Below are positions 15,225 to 23,352 of a stretch of 64,000 nucleotides of DNA, in pieces; within the stretch, counting starts at the first letter, position 1; every line of letters begins with the position of its first letter. The translations under genes were made by a program, and so were the position numbers. The stretch covers positions 1-64,000 of the forward strand of contig JAYRFV010000136.1 in assembly GCA_041908165.1 (NCBI GenBank), given 5' to 3'. The stretch comes from JACQZU01 sp041908165 (lineage in GTDB: Bacteria; Acidobacteriota; Holophagae; Holophagales; Holophagaceae). The notes beneath the pieces were generated by a model. The model was given only the letters and a program-made list of their open reading frames with translations. It did no database searches and had not been told where the DNA came from.

Positions 15225-16146
15225 CCTGCCGCGGATCCTGGTCGCCGGCGGCGACACCCTCATCGGCGCCGCCATCGCCCGGGCCCTGGCCGCACGCGGA
15301 ACCCCTGCCCTGGCCTTCGCCGCGGAGCCGGACTGGACCCGGCCGGAGGCGGTCGAGGCCTGCTTCAGCAGCCACCGGCCCGAGCAGGTCTACCTGTGCG
15401 CCGGGATGACCGGCGGCATCCAGGAGAACCGCACCCGGCCCGCCACCCTGATGCTGCACAACCTGCTGGCGGCCACCCACCTGCTCGAAGCGGCGCACCG
15501 GCACCGGACCGGGAAGCTGCTCTACCTCGCCAGCTCCTGCAGCTACCCGAGGCTCTGCCCGCAGCCCATGCATCCCCGGTCGCTGATGACCGGGCCGCTG
15601 GAACCCACCAACGAGGCCTACGCCACGGCCAAGCTGGCCGGGCTGGCGCTGGTCAAGGCCCTGCGCCAGGAGCACGGCTGCCGCTTCATCGCCGGGATTC
15701 CCGCCAACGCCTTCGGGCCCGGCGACGATTTCGACCCGGACCAGGCCCACGTCATCGGCGCCCTGCTGCACCGCATGCACGCGGCCCGGCTCGCCGGGGA
15801 CCCGGAGGTGGTGGTCTGGGGCAGCGGCCGGGCCCGCCGGGAATTCGTGTTCGCCGACGACCTGGCCCGCGCCTGCCTGCTGGCCATGGCGGCCTACGAG
15901 GGAGAGGCGCCGCTCAACCTCGGCGCAGGCAGCGACCTGTCCATCGCCGAACTGGCGGGGCTGATCCGCGGGGTGGTCGGCTACCGCGGCGAGCTGCGGT
16001 TCGATCCCTCCCGTCCGGACGGCATGCCCCTGAAGCGGCTCGATTCCTCCGCCCTCGAGGCCCTGGGCCACCGCGGCACCACGCCGATGGCCGAGGCCCT
16101 CGCCGCCACCTACCAGGACTACCTGCGCCGCCACGCCGCTTCCTGA
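15217..16146 (+). CDS. GDP-fucose-synthase/ColC-like epimerase-reductase
   Basis: 309 residues, same family as 7783-8724 but with the catalytic set intact: ASSCSYPR supplies Ser and Cys, NEAYATAKLAG supplies Tyr-X3-Lys, and AHVIGALL supplies the His. GDP-4-keto-6-deoxysugars are the family substrates; ColC of colitose synthesis is a homologue. The cofactor loop is GGDTLIG. The start must be the TTG at 15217, which overlaps the hddA stop by 8 bases. The adjacent ColD-like gene suggests the two act in sequence on a 4-keto GDP-sugar. Confidence 0.85.
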   Translation: MASLPRILVAGGDTLIGAAIARALAARGTPALAFAAEPDWTRPEAVEACFSSHRPEQVYLCAGMTGGIQENRTRPATLMLHNLLAATHLLEAAHRHRTGKLLYLASSCSYPRLCPQPMHPRSLMTGPLEPTNEAYATAKLAGLALVKALRQEHGCRFIAGIPANAFGPGDDFDPDQAHVIGALLHRMHAARLAGDPEVVVWGSGRARREFVFADDLARACLLAMAAYEGEAPLNLGAGSDLSIAELAGLIRGVVGYRGELRFDPSRPDGMPLKRLDSSALEALGHRGTTPMAEALAATYQDYLRRHAAS

Positions 16147-16161
16147 CCGCCGGAGACCGCC

Positions 16162-17328
16162 ATGCCCTGGCCCCTGATGCAGAACAACCTCGCCCGCGCG
16201 GACCTGGACGCGGTGATCGCGTTCCTCCGCGACGGCGATCCGATCCTCACCCAGTCGGCCCAGGTGCGCGCCTTCGAGGAGGAGTGGTCGGCCTGGCTGG
16301 GCTGCCGGCACAGCGTCTTCGTCAACTCCGGCGCCTCCGCGAACCTGCTCACCATGGCGGCCCTGCGCGAGACCCACGGCCCGGGGGAGGTCATCGTCCC
16401 CACCCTCACCTGGGTCTCGGACATCGCCTCGGTGCTGCAGTGCGGGCTGACCCCGGTGTTCGTCGACATCGACCCGGCCACCCTCGGGATGGACCCTCAG
16501 CAGGTGCTGGCCGCCCTGGGCCCCCGCACCCGTGCGGTGTTCCTCACCCACGTGCTGGGCTACAACGCGCTCACCCCGGCCCTCCTGGAGGGCCTGCGCA
16601 GCGCCGGCGTGACCCTCGTCGAGGATGTCTGCGAGTCCTACGGGGCGACCTTCCAGGGCCGCAGGCTGGGCAGCTTCGGCCTGATGTCCAACTTCAGCTT
16701 CTACTATGCCCACCACCTGACCACCATCGAGGGCGGGATGGTCTCCACGGACGATCCCGACCTGTACCAGACGCTGCGGATGCTGCGCTCCCACGGCATG
16801 GTGCGCGAGGCCACCTCGGCGGCGGTCCGCGAGGGGTACGCCGCCCGCCACCCCGACCTCAACCCCGACTTCATCTTCGCGTTCCCGGCCTACAACGTCC
16901 GCAGCACCGAGATCAACGCGGTGCTCGGCCGCTCCCAGCTCCGCCGGCTGGATGCCAACAACGACCAGCGGCGGGCCAGCCTCGAGCTGTTCCTGCAGGG
17001 CCTCGACGGCGACCGCTACCGCACCAGCTTCCGCACCGAGGGCAACTGCAACTACGCCTTCACGCTCATCCTGCGCGAGCCGGACACGGCCCTGCGCGAC
17101 CGGGTCGAATCGGCCCTGCGCGGGCGCGGCATCGAATTCCGCCGTGGCACCGCCGGCGGCGGCAACCAGCTGCGCCAGCCCTACCTGCGCCAGCGCTTTC
17201 CGGACCTCGATCCGGCGGCCTTCCCGCAGGTCGACCACGTGCACTTCTACGGCTGGTACATCGGCAACTACCCGGGCCTGGAGCCGGAGCGCATCCACGA
17301 CCTGTGCCGCCTGCTGAACCGGCTCTGA
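16162..17328 (+). CDS. ColD-like PLP-dependent sugar 3-dehydratase (DegT/DnrJ family, His instead of Lys)
   Basis: 388 residues of the DegT/DnrJ/EryC1 family. The PLP lysine of sugar aminotransferases is replaced: SFYYAHHLTTIEGGM has His where TK is expected. That replacement is the hallmark of ColD (GDP-4-keto-6-deoxymannose 3-dehydratase, also 388 residues) and of RfbH, which deoxygenate C-3. PLP-site residues VEDVCESYGA and the N-terminal VNSGASANL are present. The ATG has GGAG at 6 bases. The neighbours (HddA, HddC, Fcl-like) point to a GDP-linked substrate, possibly a heptose. Confidence 0.85.
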   Translation: MPWPLMQNNLARADLDAVIAFLRDGDPILTQSAQVRAFEEEWSAWLGCRHSVFVNSGASANLLTMAALRETHGPGEVIVPTLTWVSDIASVLQCGLTPVFVDIDPATLGMDPQQVLAALGPRTRAVFLTHVLGYNALTPALLEGLRSAGVTLVEDVCESYGATFQGRRLGSFGLMSNFSFYYAHHLTTIEGGMVSTDDPDLYQTLRMLRSHGMVREATSAAVREGYAARHPDLNPDFIFAFPAYNVRSTEINAVLGRSQLRRLDANNDQRRASLELFLQGLDGDRYRTSFRTEGNCNYAFTLILREPDTALRDRVESALRGRGIEFRRGTAGGGNQLRQPYLRQRFPDLDPAAFPQVDHVHFYGWYIGNYPGLEPERIHDLCRLLNRL

Positions 17329-17370
17329 AGGGGCGCGGGAGTCCGCGCCGCGGATCCCCCGGAAACGCCG

Positions 17371-17409
17371 CCGCCCGCCCCGGATGACGTCGGCATCCAG
17401 GGCGGGCGG
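17371..17409. terminator. Bidirectional terminator hairpin
   Basis: CCGCCCGCCC (17371-17380) pairs with GGGCGGGCGG (17400-17409). Inside, GGATG pairs with CATCC around a 7-base loop, giving about 15 pairs with one mismatch. It lies in the 180-base gap between the converging ColD-like and flagellin genes. The remainder of the gap is GC-rich and holds nothing else I recognise. Confidence 0.65.
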
Positions 17410-17508
17410 TGGACTGCGGGCCCGGGGACTCCCGGGAGGGCGGGTTCCCTGCGGGCACCCCCGGCCGGGTGGCCGGGCGGCGCACGACGGGCCCGAAGGC
17501 GGTCAGGC

Positions 17509-18141
17509 CTAGCGGAACAGGCCCAGGACGACCTGGCTCGACTGGTTGGCGTTGCTCAGGGCGCTGGTGCCGGCCTGCATCAGGATCTGGTACTTGGTGA
17601 GGGCCACCATCTCGGCGCCGATGTCCGCGCCCATGATGTTGTCGGACTGGGCAAAGTTGCCTTCGGCCTTGATGCCCTCGATGCTGGCGCTGCTCAGGGC
17701 GGTGGCCATGCTCGCGGCCAGGGCCGAGCGGGTGGCGTTGATGGTGACCAGGGCCGCCGAGGAACTGCCGGAGGCGGTGGAGCCGCCCAGCACGGCGGCG
17801 CTGGACATCAGGGCAAGGACCGCCGTGTACTCCGCGGAAGTCGCGTTGCCGCTGCCTTCCAGCTCGGCGAGGCGGTAGGCCTGGTTGGTGGCCTCCTCCA
17901 GGTAGCCGTCCAGGGCCTGGGCGGCGAAGAACTGGTTCTGGTAGCCCTTGACCGCCTCCTTGGAGAAGCGGGCGATGCGCTCGAAGTTGGTGCCGTTGAT
18001 CATGCCGGCGGCATCGTCCGAGGCGCGGTTGACCCGCTTGCCGGTGGTGAGGCGCTCGATGGCCTGCTTCAACCCCATCTGGGTGACGCCGATCTGGCGG
18101 CTGGCGGCCATGGCCGTGACGTTGTTGAGAATGGTGGGCAT
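17509..18141 (-). CDS. Flagellin, minimal 210-residue form (copy 1)
   Basis: N-terminal D0/D1 signature RLTTGKRVNRASDDAAG and C-terminal ILMQAGTSALSNANQ are canonical for FliC. The protein is only 210 residues, so the outer D2/D3 domains are missing and the filament surface would be the D1 helices plus a Ser/Thr/Ala-rich central stretch (STASGSSS). That stretch is the natural target for O-glycosylation. The ATG follows AGGAGG at 5 bases. It differs at about 20 positions from the copy at 49606-50238 with no gaps. A sigma-54-like site lies just upstream. Confidence 0.93.
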   Translation of the reverse strand: MPTILNNVTAMAASRQIGVTQMGLKQAIERLTTGKRVNRASDDAAGMINGTNFERIARFSKEAVKGYQNQFFAAQALDGYLEEATNQAYRLAELEGSGNATSAEYTAVLALMSSAAVLGGSTASGSSSAALVTINATRSALAASMATALSSASIEGIKAEGNFAQSDNIMGADIGAEMVALTKYQILMQAGTSALSNANQSSQVVLGLFR

Positions 18142-18163
18142 TTTTTCCTCCTGGCCCCCTTAG

Positions 18164-18180
18164 CGCAGGAAGCTTGCCAA
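18164..18180 (-). promoter_or_regulatory. Sigma-54-like promoter of flagellin copy 1
   Basis: On the minus strand TTGGCAAGCTTCCTGCG gives TGGCA, the exact GG-N10-GC spacing, and TGC at -12. It lies in the 49-base gap after the SDR stop. The leader would be about 12 bases and would begin at the AGGAGG ribosome site, which is short. Flagellin under sigma-54 is known in several lineages. Confidence 0.4.
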
Positions 18181-18190
18181 CCTGGGGAAC

Positions 18191-18949
18191 CTACATGCCC
18201 CCTCCATCCACGGTGAGCACCGACCCGGGGGCGAAGGAGGCCAGGGGGGAGGCCAGGAACAGCAGGAAGGCGGCGATCTCCTCCGGCCGGCCCAGCCGGC
18301 CGATGGCCTGGTGGTGGCGGAGGAAGTCCTCCAGCAGCGCCGGGTTGTCGCGGCGGACCCTGGCCCAGTGGCCGTCCTCGGTCTCGAAGGCGCCGGGCAT
18401 GACCGCCGACACCACGATCCCGTCGGGGGCGAAGCGCCGTCCGAGGGCCTTCACGTAGGTGTTCAGGTAGGCCTTCGCGGCGGCGTAGGGGGCCGCCCCC
18501 CGGGCCGATTCCGCCGCATTGGAGGAGACGTGGACGATCCGGCCCCAGCGGCCGGCCTGCATTGCCGGGATGACCTCGTTGTTGATCTCGAGGGCCACCC
18601 CGGCGTTGCAGCGCCAGACCCGCGCCCACGCCTCGGGCCCGGCCAGCGGGTCCTTCACGCCCAGGGTGCCGCCCAGGTTGTGGATCACGATGTCGAAGGG
18701 GCCCCCGGTCCCGGCCAGGGTCGCCACCGCCCGGGCCGGCGCGCCCGGCGCCATCAGGTCCGCGGCCAGGACCGCGTGCCCGGCCTCCGGTCCGCCGAGG
18801 TCGGCCTGCAGCGCCTCGAGCCGCACCGGATCCCGGGCCACCACCGCCACCCGGCAGCCTTCGCCGGCGAAGGCGCGGGCCGCGGCGGCCCCGAGACCGC
18901 GGCTGCCGGCGGTCACCAGCACCCGCTTGCCGGAAAGGCCGAGGTCCAT
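18191..18949 (-). CDS. Short-chain dehydrogenase/reductase
   Basis: 252 residues of the classical SDR type: TAGSRGLGAAAA cofactor loop, HNLGG (NNAG equivalent), HVSSNAAES with catalytic Ser, and YAAAK with Tyr-X3-Lys. It ends with the family C-terminus GSVLTVDGG. The gene starts 2 bases after the split transketolase stop. Oxidation or reduction of a sugar carbonyl is likely; the fatty-acid FabG role is less likely in this context. Confidence 0.85.
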   Translation of the reverse strand: MDLGLSGKRVLVTAGSRGLGAAAARAFAGEGCRVAVVARDPVRLEALQADLGGPEAGHAVLAADLMAPGAPARAVATLAGTGGPFDIVIHNLGGTLGVKDPLAGPEAWARVWRCNAGVALEINNEVIPAMQAGRWGRIVHVSSNAAESARGAAPYAAAKAYLNTYVKALGRRFAPDGIVVSAVMPGAFETEDGHWARVRRDNPALLEDFLRHHQAIGRLGRPEEIAAFLLFLASPLASFAPGSVLTVDGGGM

Positions 18950-18951
18950 GG

Positions 18952-19881
18952 TCAGCCTCCCTGCCCGCGGGCCAGGGCCAGGGCCCGGCCGGCGACGGTC
19001 CCGGCGCTGAGCCCCATCCGCTCCAGCAGGCCGGCCTGGTTGCCGTAGTGCTCGCTGAAGGCGTCGGGCAGGCCGAGGCGTGCGAAGCGCCGGGCCAGGC
19101 CGGCCTCCGCCAGGACCTCGGCCACCGCGCTTCCGAGACCGCCGATCCGGGTGTGCTCCTCGAGGGTGAGGACGACCCTGACGGCCCCCATCCGCTCCAG
19201 CAGGCCCGCCGCGTCCAGGGGCTTGAGGGTCGGCACGTGCAGGACCCCGGCCTCCAGGCCCTCGGCCGCGAGCAGGTCGGCGGCGTCCAGGGCCATCTTC
19301 GACATCGTCCCGGTGGTGACGAACAGGACATCCCGGCCGGTCCGCAGCGGGTAGAGCCGCCCCACCTCGAAGGGCCGGGCCGGATCGGTCACCACCGGGT
19401 CGCCGCCCCGGCCGAGGCGGATGTAGGCCGGGCCCGGAAGGTCCACCGTGGTCGGCATCATCCGCCGCATCTCCTCGGCATCCGCCGGCGCCAGGATGGT
19501 CATGCCGGGCAGCGGCCGGAGGATGGCCAGGTCCTCGGTGGCCAGGTGGGTCGGTCCCAGCGGCGCGTACACCAGCCCGCCGCCGCTGCCGATCAGCCGC
19601 ACCTGGGTCCGGTGCAGGCAGCAGTCCAGGACCACCTGCTCGAAGCAGCGGCGGGTGAGGAAGGTGGCGATGGTGTTGATGTAGACGATCCGCCCCTCCA
19701 GCGCCATGCCGGCGGCCATGCCGACGACGTGGGCCTCGCTGATGCCCTCCATGAAGAAGCGGTCGGGCATCTCGGCCTTGAACGCGTCGAGGGTGCCCGC
19801 GCCGATGTCCGAGCCGATGAAGACGATCCGCTCGTCCTGCTTCGCCAGTTCATACACGCAATCCAGGCAGGTCTTGCGCAT
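18952..19881 (-). CDS. Transketolase, C-terminal half (pyrimidine-binding subunit)
   Basis: 309 residues covering the transketolase pyrimidine-binding domain (FMEGISEAHVVGMAAGMA) and C-terminal domain (LEEHTRIGGLGSAVAEVL). The N-terminal half is the next gene upstream, sharing one base (TGATG). Split transketolases act as alpha/beta pairs and move two-carbon ketol units between sugar phosphates. Embedded in a heptose-type operon, the pair could supply or consume C7 sugars. Confidence 0.88.
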   Translation of the reverse strand: MRKTCLDCVYELAKQDERIVFIGSDIGAGTLDAFKAEMPDRFFMEGISEAHVVGMAAGMALEGRIVYINTIATFLTRRCFEQVVLDCCLHRTQVRLIGSGGGLVYAPLGPTHLATEDLAILRPLPGMTILAPADAEEMRRMMPTTVDLPGPAYIRLGRGGDPVVTDPARPFEVGRLYPLRTGRDVLFVTTGTMSKMALDAADLLAAEGLEAGVLHVPTLKPLDAAGLLERMGAVRVVLTLEEHTRIGGLGSAVAEVLAEAGLARRFARLGLPDAFSEHYGNQAGLLERMGLSAGTVAGRALALARGQGG

Positions 19882-20720
19882 CAGGCCTCCTCCAGTCCGG
19901 CCAGCAGGGTCGCCACCTCGTCCTCGGTCACCTTGTTCTTGTGGTGCCAGGCGGCGTTCCACTCCAGGGCCGGGATGCCCTTGCCCTTGACGGTGTGGCA
20001 GATCAGGACCGAAGGCCGCCCCGCCTCGAAGGGCAGGCGGGCGAGGCCGGCGCGCAGGGCGGCGAGGTCGTGGCCGTCCACCTCCTGCACGGCGAAGCCG
20101 AAGGCCCACCACTTGTCGGCCAGCGGCTCCAGGTCCAGCACCTCGGCGGTGGTGCTGTAGGACTGCATGTGGTTGTAGTCCACCAGGACGGTGAGGTTGT
20201 CCAGGCGGTGCTTGGCGGCGGACAGCGCCGCCTCCCACAGCGAGCCCTCGTTGCACTCGCCGTCGCTGTCGATGACGAAGACGCGCCCGGCCCCGGGCCG
20301 CGACCGCAGCGCCAGGGCCATGCCGATGCCCAGGGACAGGCCGTGCCCCAGGCTGCCGGTGGAGGCCTCCACACCGGGCACCTTGCCGCGCTCCGGGTGG
20401 CCGCCGAGCTTGCCGTCGAGGTGGCAGAACTTCAGCAGTTCCGACTCGGGGAAGAAGCCCTTGTCGGCGAGGATGGCGTAGAGGGCCAGGCAACCGTGGC
20501 CCTTGGAGAGGATCATCCGGTCGCGTCCCTCCCAAAGGGGCCGCCCGGGGTCGAAGCGCAGCACGTCGTCGTACAGCACCCTCAGCAGCTCGACCAGGGA
20601 GAAGGCGGAGCCGAGGTGGCCGCGCTTCCCGGCGGCGAAGGCCTTCAGGATCAGCACCCGCAGGTCCTTGGAGCGGCGGTCCAGGGCGGGGCTAGGCGGC
20701 GAAGTAGGGGAAGCGGGCAT
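19881..20720 (-). CDS. Transketolase, N-terminal half (TPP-binding subunit)
   Basis: 279 residues with LSKGHGCLALYA, TGSLGHGLSLGIGMAL and the TPP motif DSDGECNEGSLWEAALSA. It ends where a full-length transketolase would continue into its second half. The ATG at 20720 lies within the end of the upstream APH-like gene (29-base overlap) and has only a weak ribosome site; a later GTG start cannot be excluded. Confidence 0.87.
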   Translation of the reverse strand: MPASPTSPPSPALDRRSKDLRVLILKAFAAGKRGHLGSAFSLVELLRVLYDDVLRFDPGRPLWEGRDRMILSKGHGCLALYAILADKGFFPESELLKFCHLDGKLGGHPERGKVPGVEASTGSLGHGLSLGIGMALALRSRPGAGRVFVIDSDGECNEGSLWEAALSAAKHRLDNLTVLVDYNHMQSYSTTAEVLDLEPLADKWWAFGFAVQEVDGHDLAALRAGLARLPFEAGRPSVLICHTVKGKGIPALEWNAAWHHKNKVTEDEVATLLAGLEEA

Positions 20721-21720
20721 GGTCGTCCACCAGGTTTGCAAGCTTGGTCCGGGCCTTGGCCAGCTGCAGGGCCTGCCGTTCGCGGGAGCCGCGGCCGGGA
20801 TCGGCGAAGCTCCTGCGGTCCAGGGGGCCGGGCAGGAATTCGTTGAGAAGGATGGCGCACCACTTGATGCCGAACAGCGGAAAGGCGAGCCGCACCCGGC
20901 GGGCGAGGCCCTCGACGGCCCAGGGGTCGAGGATCCGGGAGGCGAAACGTTGGCGCAGCGAGAGGGGAAGGTCCATGCCGGGGTGGAGGAGGAAGTCCGC
21001 CACCAGTTTGGCGGGATCGTCCCAGCCGAAGTATTCGAAGTCCAGGAACACCAGGTCGGCCCCATTCCGGAGGGCGTTGTGGAAGCCGAAGTCGGAGGGG
21101 CTCAGGGTCCGGCAGTCGGCCTCCAGCGGGGCCGCGAAGTCCGAACCGGCGCGGCTGCGGCACTCGCTCCGCAGGTCCCGCCAGGCCGGCAGGAGGTCCT
21201 CGGCCAGGAAGCCGGCCAGGCCGCTGTCGGCGGCCAGGGCTGGATCGGCCGCGGCCAGCCGGGCCAGCCGCTGGTCGATGTTTTCCGCCACCGCCTCCAG
21301 GGAGAACCGGGCCTCGGAGGCCTCCGGCAGCGCCCCGGCCTCCGCCGTCCGGCGCAGGGCGTGGACCTCGCCCAGGAAGGCGCAGGCCGCGTCCACGTCG
21401 GCCTCGGTGGGCGGGGCGGGCGGGGCGCCGGGAATGAAGGCGTAGAGACCGAGGCCCGCGTCCGGGTCCCGCGCCAGCGGCTGCGGGATGCAGCGGAGCC
21501 CGTGGCTCCAGAGGAAGCCGAGGGCGCCGAACTCGACCGCCAGGCGGTCGCGGCCATCTTCCGGGTGGCGGAAGTAGGCCTTCAGGGCGAAACAGCGACC
21601 ATCCTCCGCCTCCAGCCGGAAGACCTGGCTGTTGCGACCCCCGCCGATCGGAGCGAGGACCCGCGGAGGTCCGCCGACCAGGCGGGCGACCGCGTCGGGG
21701 GACAGGGTGCCGCTAGCCAC
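20692..21720 (-). CDS. Aminoglycoside-phosphotransferase/choline-kinase-family kinase
   Basis: 342 residues. The N-lobe has FALKAYF for the ATP lysine. The catalytic loop reads SPSDFGFHNAL (canonical HGDLHxxN, with Asp and Asn kept and the first His changed to Ser), and the metal motif is FLDFEYFGWDD. Sugar or amino-alcohol kinases of this fold occur in polysaccharide loci. GTG start at 21720, overlapping the HAD stop by 8 bases. Substrate unknown. Confidence 0.75.
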   Translation of the reverse strand: MASGTLSPDAVARLVGGPPRVLAPIGGGRNSQVFRLEAEDGRCFALKAYFRHPEDGRDRLAVEFGALGFLWSHGLRCIPQPLARDPDAGLGLYAFIPGAPPAPPTEADVDAACAFLGEVHALRRTAEAGALPEASEARFSLEAVAENIDQRLARLAAADPALAADSGLAGFLAEDLLPAWRDLRSECRSRAGSDFAAPLEADCRTLSPSDFGFHNALRNGADLVFLDFEYFGWDDPAKLVADFLLHPGMDLPLSLRQRFASRILDPWAVEGLARRVRLAFPLFGIKWCAILLNEFLPGPLDRRSFADPGRGSRERQALQLAKARTKLANLVDDHARFPYFAA

Positions 21721-22336
21721 CGAGCACCCACGCGCCGACCTGGGCCCAGGATCGCGCCACCCGGAGCCCCGGAAGGTCCGCGGGCGCCTGGGCCTCCCCC
21801 GGGGCGTACAGGATCGCCTGCACCGAGGCCGGAAAGGTGGCCTCCCGGAAGGTCTCGACCAGGTCGTCGACGAAGCAGGTGCAGCCGCAGGCGCGGATCA
21901 GGGCGACCTTCTCCGCGCGCGTCCCGCCGCAGTGGAAGCTCGTCGGCCCCAGCCCGGTGGCGGGCGTGAGGAAGCCGTGGTCGGCCAGCCAGCGCCGGGC
22001 GGCCTCCCGGAGCGGGGTCCGGGTCGGGTCCACCGAGGCGTATTCGGTCTTGTGGCTGATGATGTGCACCTCGACCGCCGCCTCGCGGCACCGCGCGAGG
22101 AAGGCGAGCACCCCTTCCGCAGGCCGCGCCTCCATGATCCGGGGGCCATAGGCCTGGCCCTGGAGGCGCTGCCAGGCCAGGTCGCCCTCCGGCGACCCCC
22201 GGGCGGCCTCGCGGATCGCCTTCTGGTTGGGGTCCGCACCCGCAGGCACCAGCCCCGCCTCCACCGCCAGCCGCTGGAACACCTCGTCGTAGCAGATGAC
22301 CGTGTTGTCGAAGTCGAGGCCGATCACCTGGGGCAT
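21713..22336 (-). CDS. HAD-like hydrolase
   Basis: 207 residues with DFDNTV (motif I) at residues 8-13, IISHKTEY (motif II with Ser) and CFVDDL (motif IV acidic pair). It resembles small HAD phosphatases associated with sugar kinases and nucleotidyltransferases. The neighbour downstream is a putative kinase and the one upstream an SDR epimerase. It could be the phosphatase step for the sugar in this operon; no closer assignment is possible. Confidence 0.75.
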   Translation of the reverse strand: MPQVIGLDFDNTVICYDEVFQRLAVEAGLVPAGADPNQKAIREAARGSPEGDLAWQRLQGQAYGPRIMEARPAEGVLAFLARCREAAVEVHIISHKTEYASVDPTRTPLREAARRWLADHGFLTPATGLGPTSFHCGGTRAEKVALIRACGCTCFVDDLVETFREATFPASVQAILYAPGEAQAPADLPGLRVARSWAQVGAWVLGG

Positions 22337-22350
22337 GGGCGCTCCGGGCC

Positions 22351-23352
22351 TCAGCGCAGCCCGACCTGCTGCATCAGCTTGATGTTCGAGTACATCGGGC
22401 TGGTCATCGGGTCGGGCACGCGGCCGGCCAGGAAGGCCTCCTTGAGGTCCTGCACCGCCTCCTGGATCGTGTGCCGGGGTACGAAGCCCAGGTCCCGGCG
22501 GATCCGCTCGGAGGAGATGTGGTAGGAGCGGTTGTCGTCGGTGGGCGTGGTGACGATGCCCACGTCCTCGCCCATGACCCCCCGGACGATGTCGGCGATC
22601 TCGCCGACCGTGTGGTTCTGGTAGCCGGCGTTGAAGGTCCGGCCGTCGATCGCCTCGTCCGGCCACTCGAGGGTCCGCAGGTACAGGTCGGTCATGTCCT
22701 CGATGTGCAGGTTCGGCCGCATCTGGCCGCCGCCGAAGACCTTGATGCTGCGGTTGAAGTGGGCGTGGGCGGCCATGACGTTCACCGCCAGGTCCAGGCG
22801 CAGCCGCGGGCTGTAGCCGCAGACCGTGGCCGGCCTCAGGGTCAGGGTGGTGAAGCCCGGCGCGCGCCGGTCGAGGAGCACCTGCTCGCAGAGCGCCTTG
22901 TACTTCGAATAGTCGGTGAGCGGCTCCAGGCTCAGGTCCTCGGTGACGTCCTGGCCGGGCTTGACGCCGTAGACGCTGGACGACGAGGCGTAGACGAAGC
23001 GCGCGACGCCGGCGGCCCTGCTCGTGTCGACGAGGCCGAAGAAGGCGTCGTAGTTGATGCTCCGGCCCAGGTCCGGATCCAGCTCGAAGCTGGGGTCGTT
23101 GGAGATGCAGGCCAGGTGGATGACCGCCTGGCAGCCGGGCAGGACCCGCCGCAAGAGCTCCGTGTCGCGGATGTCGCCCTTCACCTGCTCGAGTCCCGGA
23201 TGGTCCCTCACCGCGTCCAGGACGTGGTCGCCGTAGAGGTAGAGGTCGAGGACCCGCACCCGGTGCCCGGCCGCCAGCAGCTTCGGCACCAGGACGGACC
23301 CGACGTAGCCGGCGCCGCCGGTCACCAGCACCCGCTCGATCCGCTGACTCAT
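22351..23352 (-). CDS. NAD-dependent nucleotide-sugar epimerase/dehydratase
   Basis: 333-residue extended SDR: TGGAGYVGS loop, ACISNDPS, YASSSSVYG and YSKYK for Ser and Tyr-X3-Lys, PNLHIEDMTDLY. It resembles the SDR at 12403-13341 in length and cofactor region. The ATG overlaps the GmhA-like stop by 4 bases. The segment RPATVCGYSPRLRLDLAVN recurs in the 12403 protein (RLATVFGMSPRMRLDLLVN), so the two are paralogues. Confidence 0.85.
   Translation of the reverse strand: MSQRIERVLVTGGAGYVGSVLVPKLLAAGHRVRVLDLYLYGDHVLDAVRDHPGLEQVKGDIRDTELLRRVLPGCQAVIHLACISNDPSFELDPDLGRSINYDAFFGLVDTSRAAGVARFVYASSSSVYGVKPGQDVTEDLSLEPLTDYSKYKALCEQVLLDRRAPGFTTLTLRPATVCGYSPRLRLDLAVNVMAAHAHFNRSIKVFGGGQMRPNLHIEDMTDLYLRTLEWPDEAIDGRTFNAGYQNHTVGEIADIVRGVMGEDVGIVTTPTDDNRSYHISSERIRRDLGFVPRHTIQEAVQDLKEAFLAGRVPDPMTSPMYSNIKLMQQVGLR

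Noticed and set aside
16162..17328. Sugar aminotransferase (DegT type)
   Set aside because: The PLP lysine is His, which fits a ColD/RfbH-type dehydratase instead.
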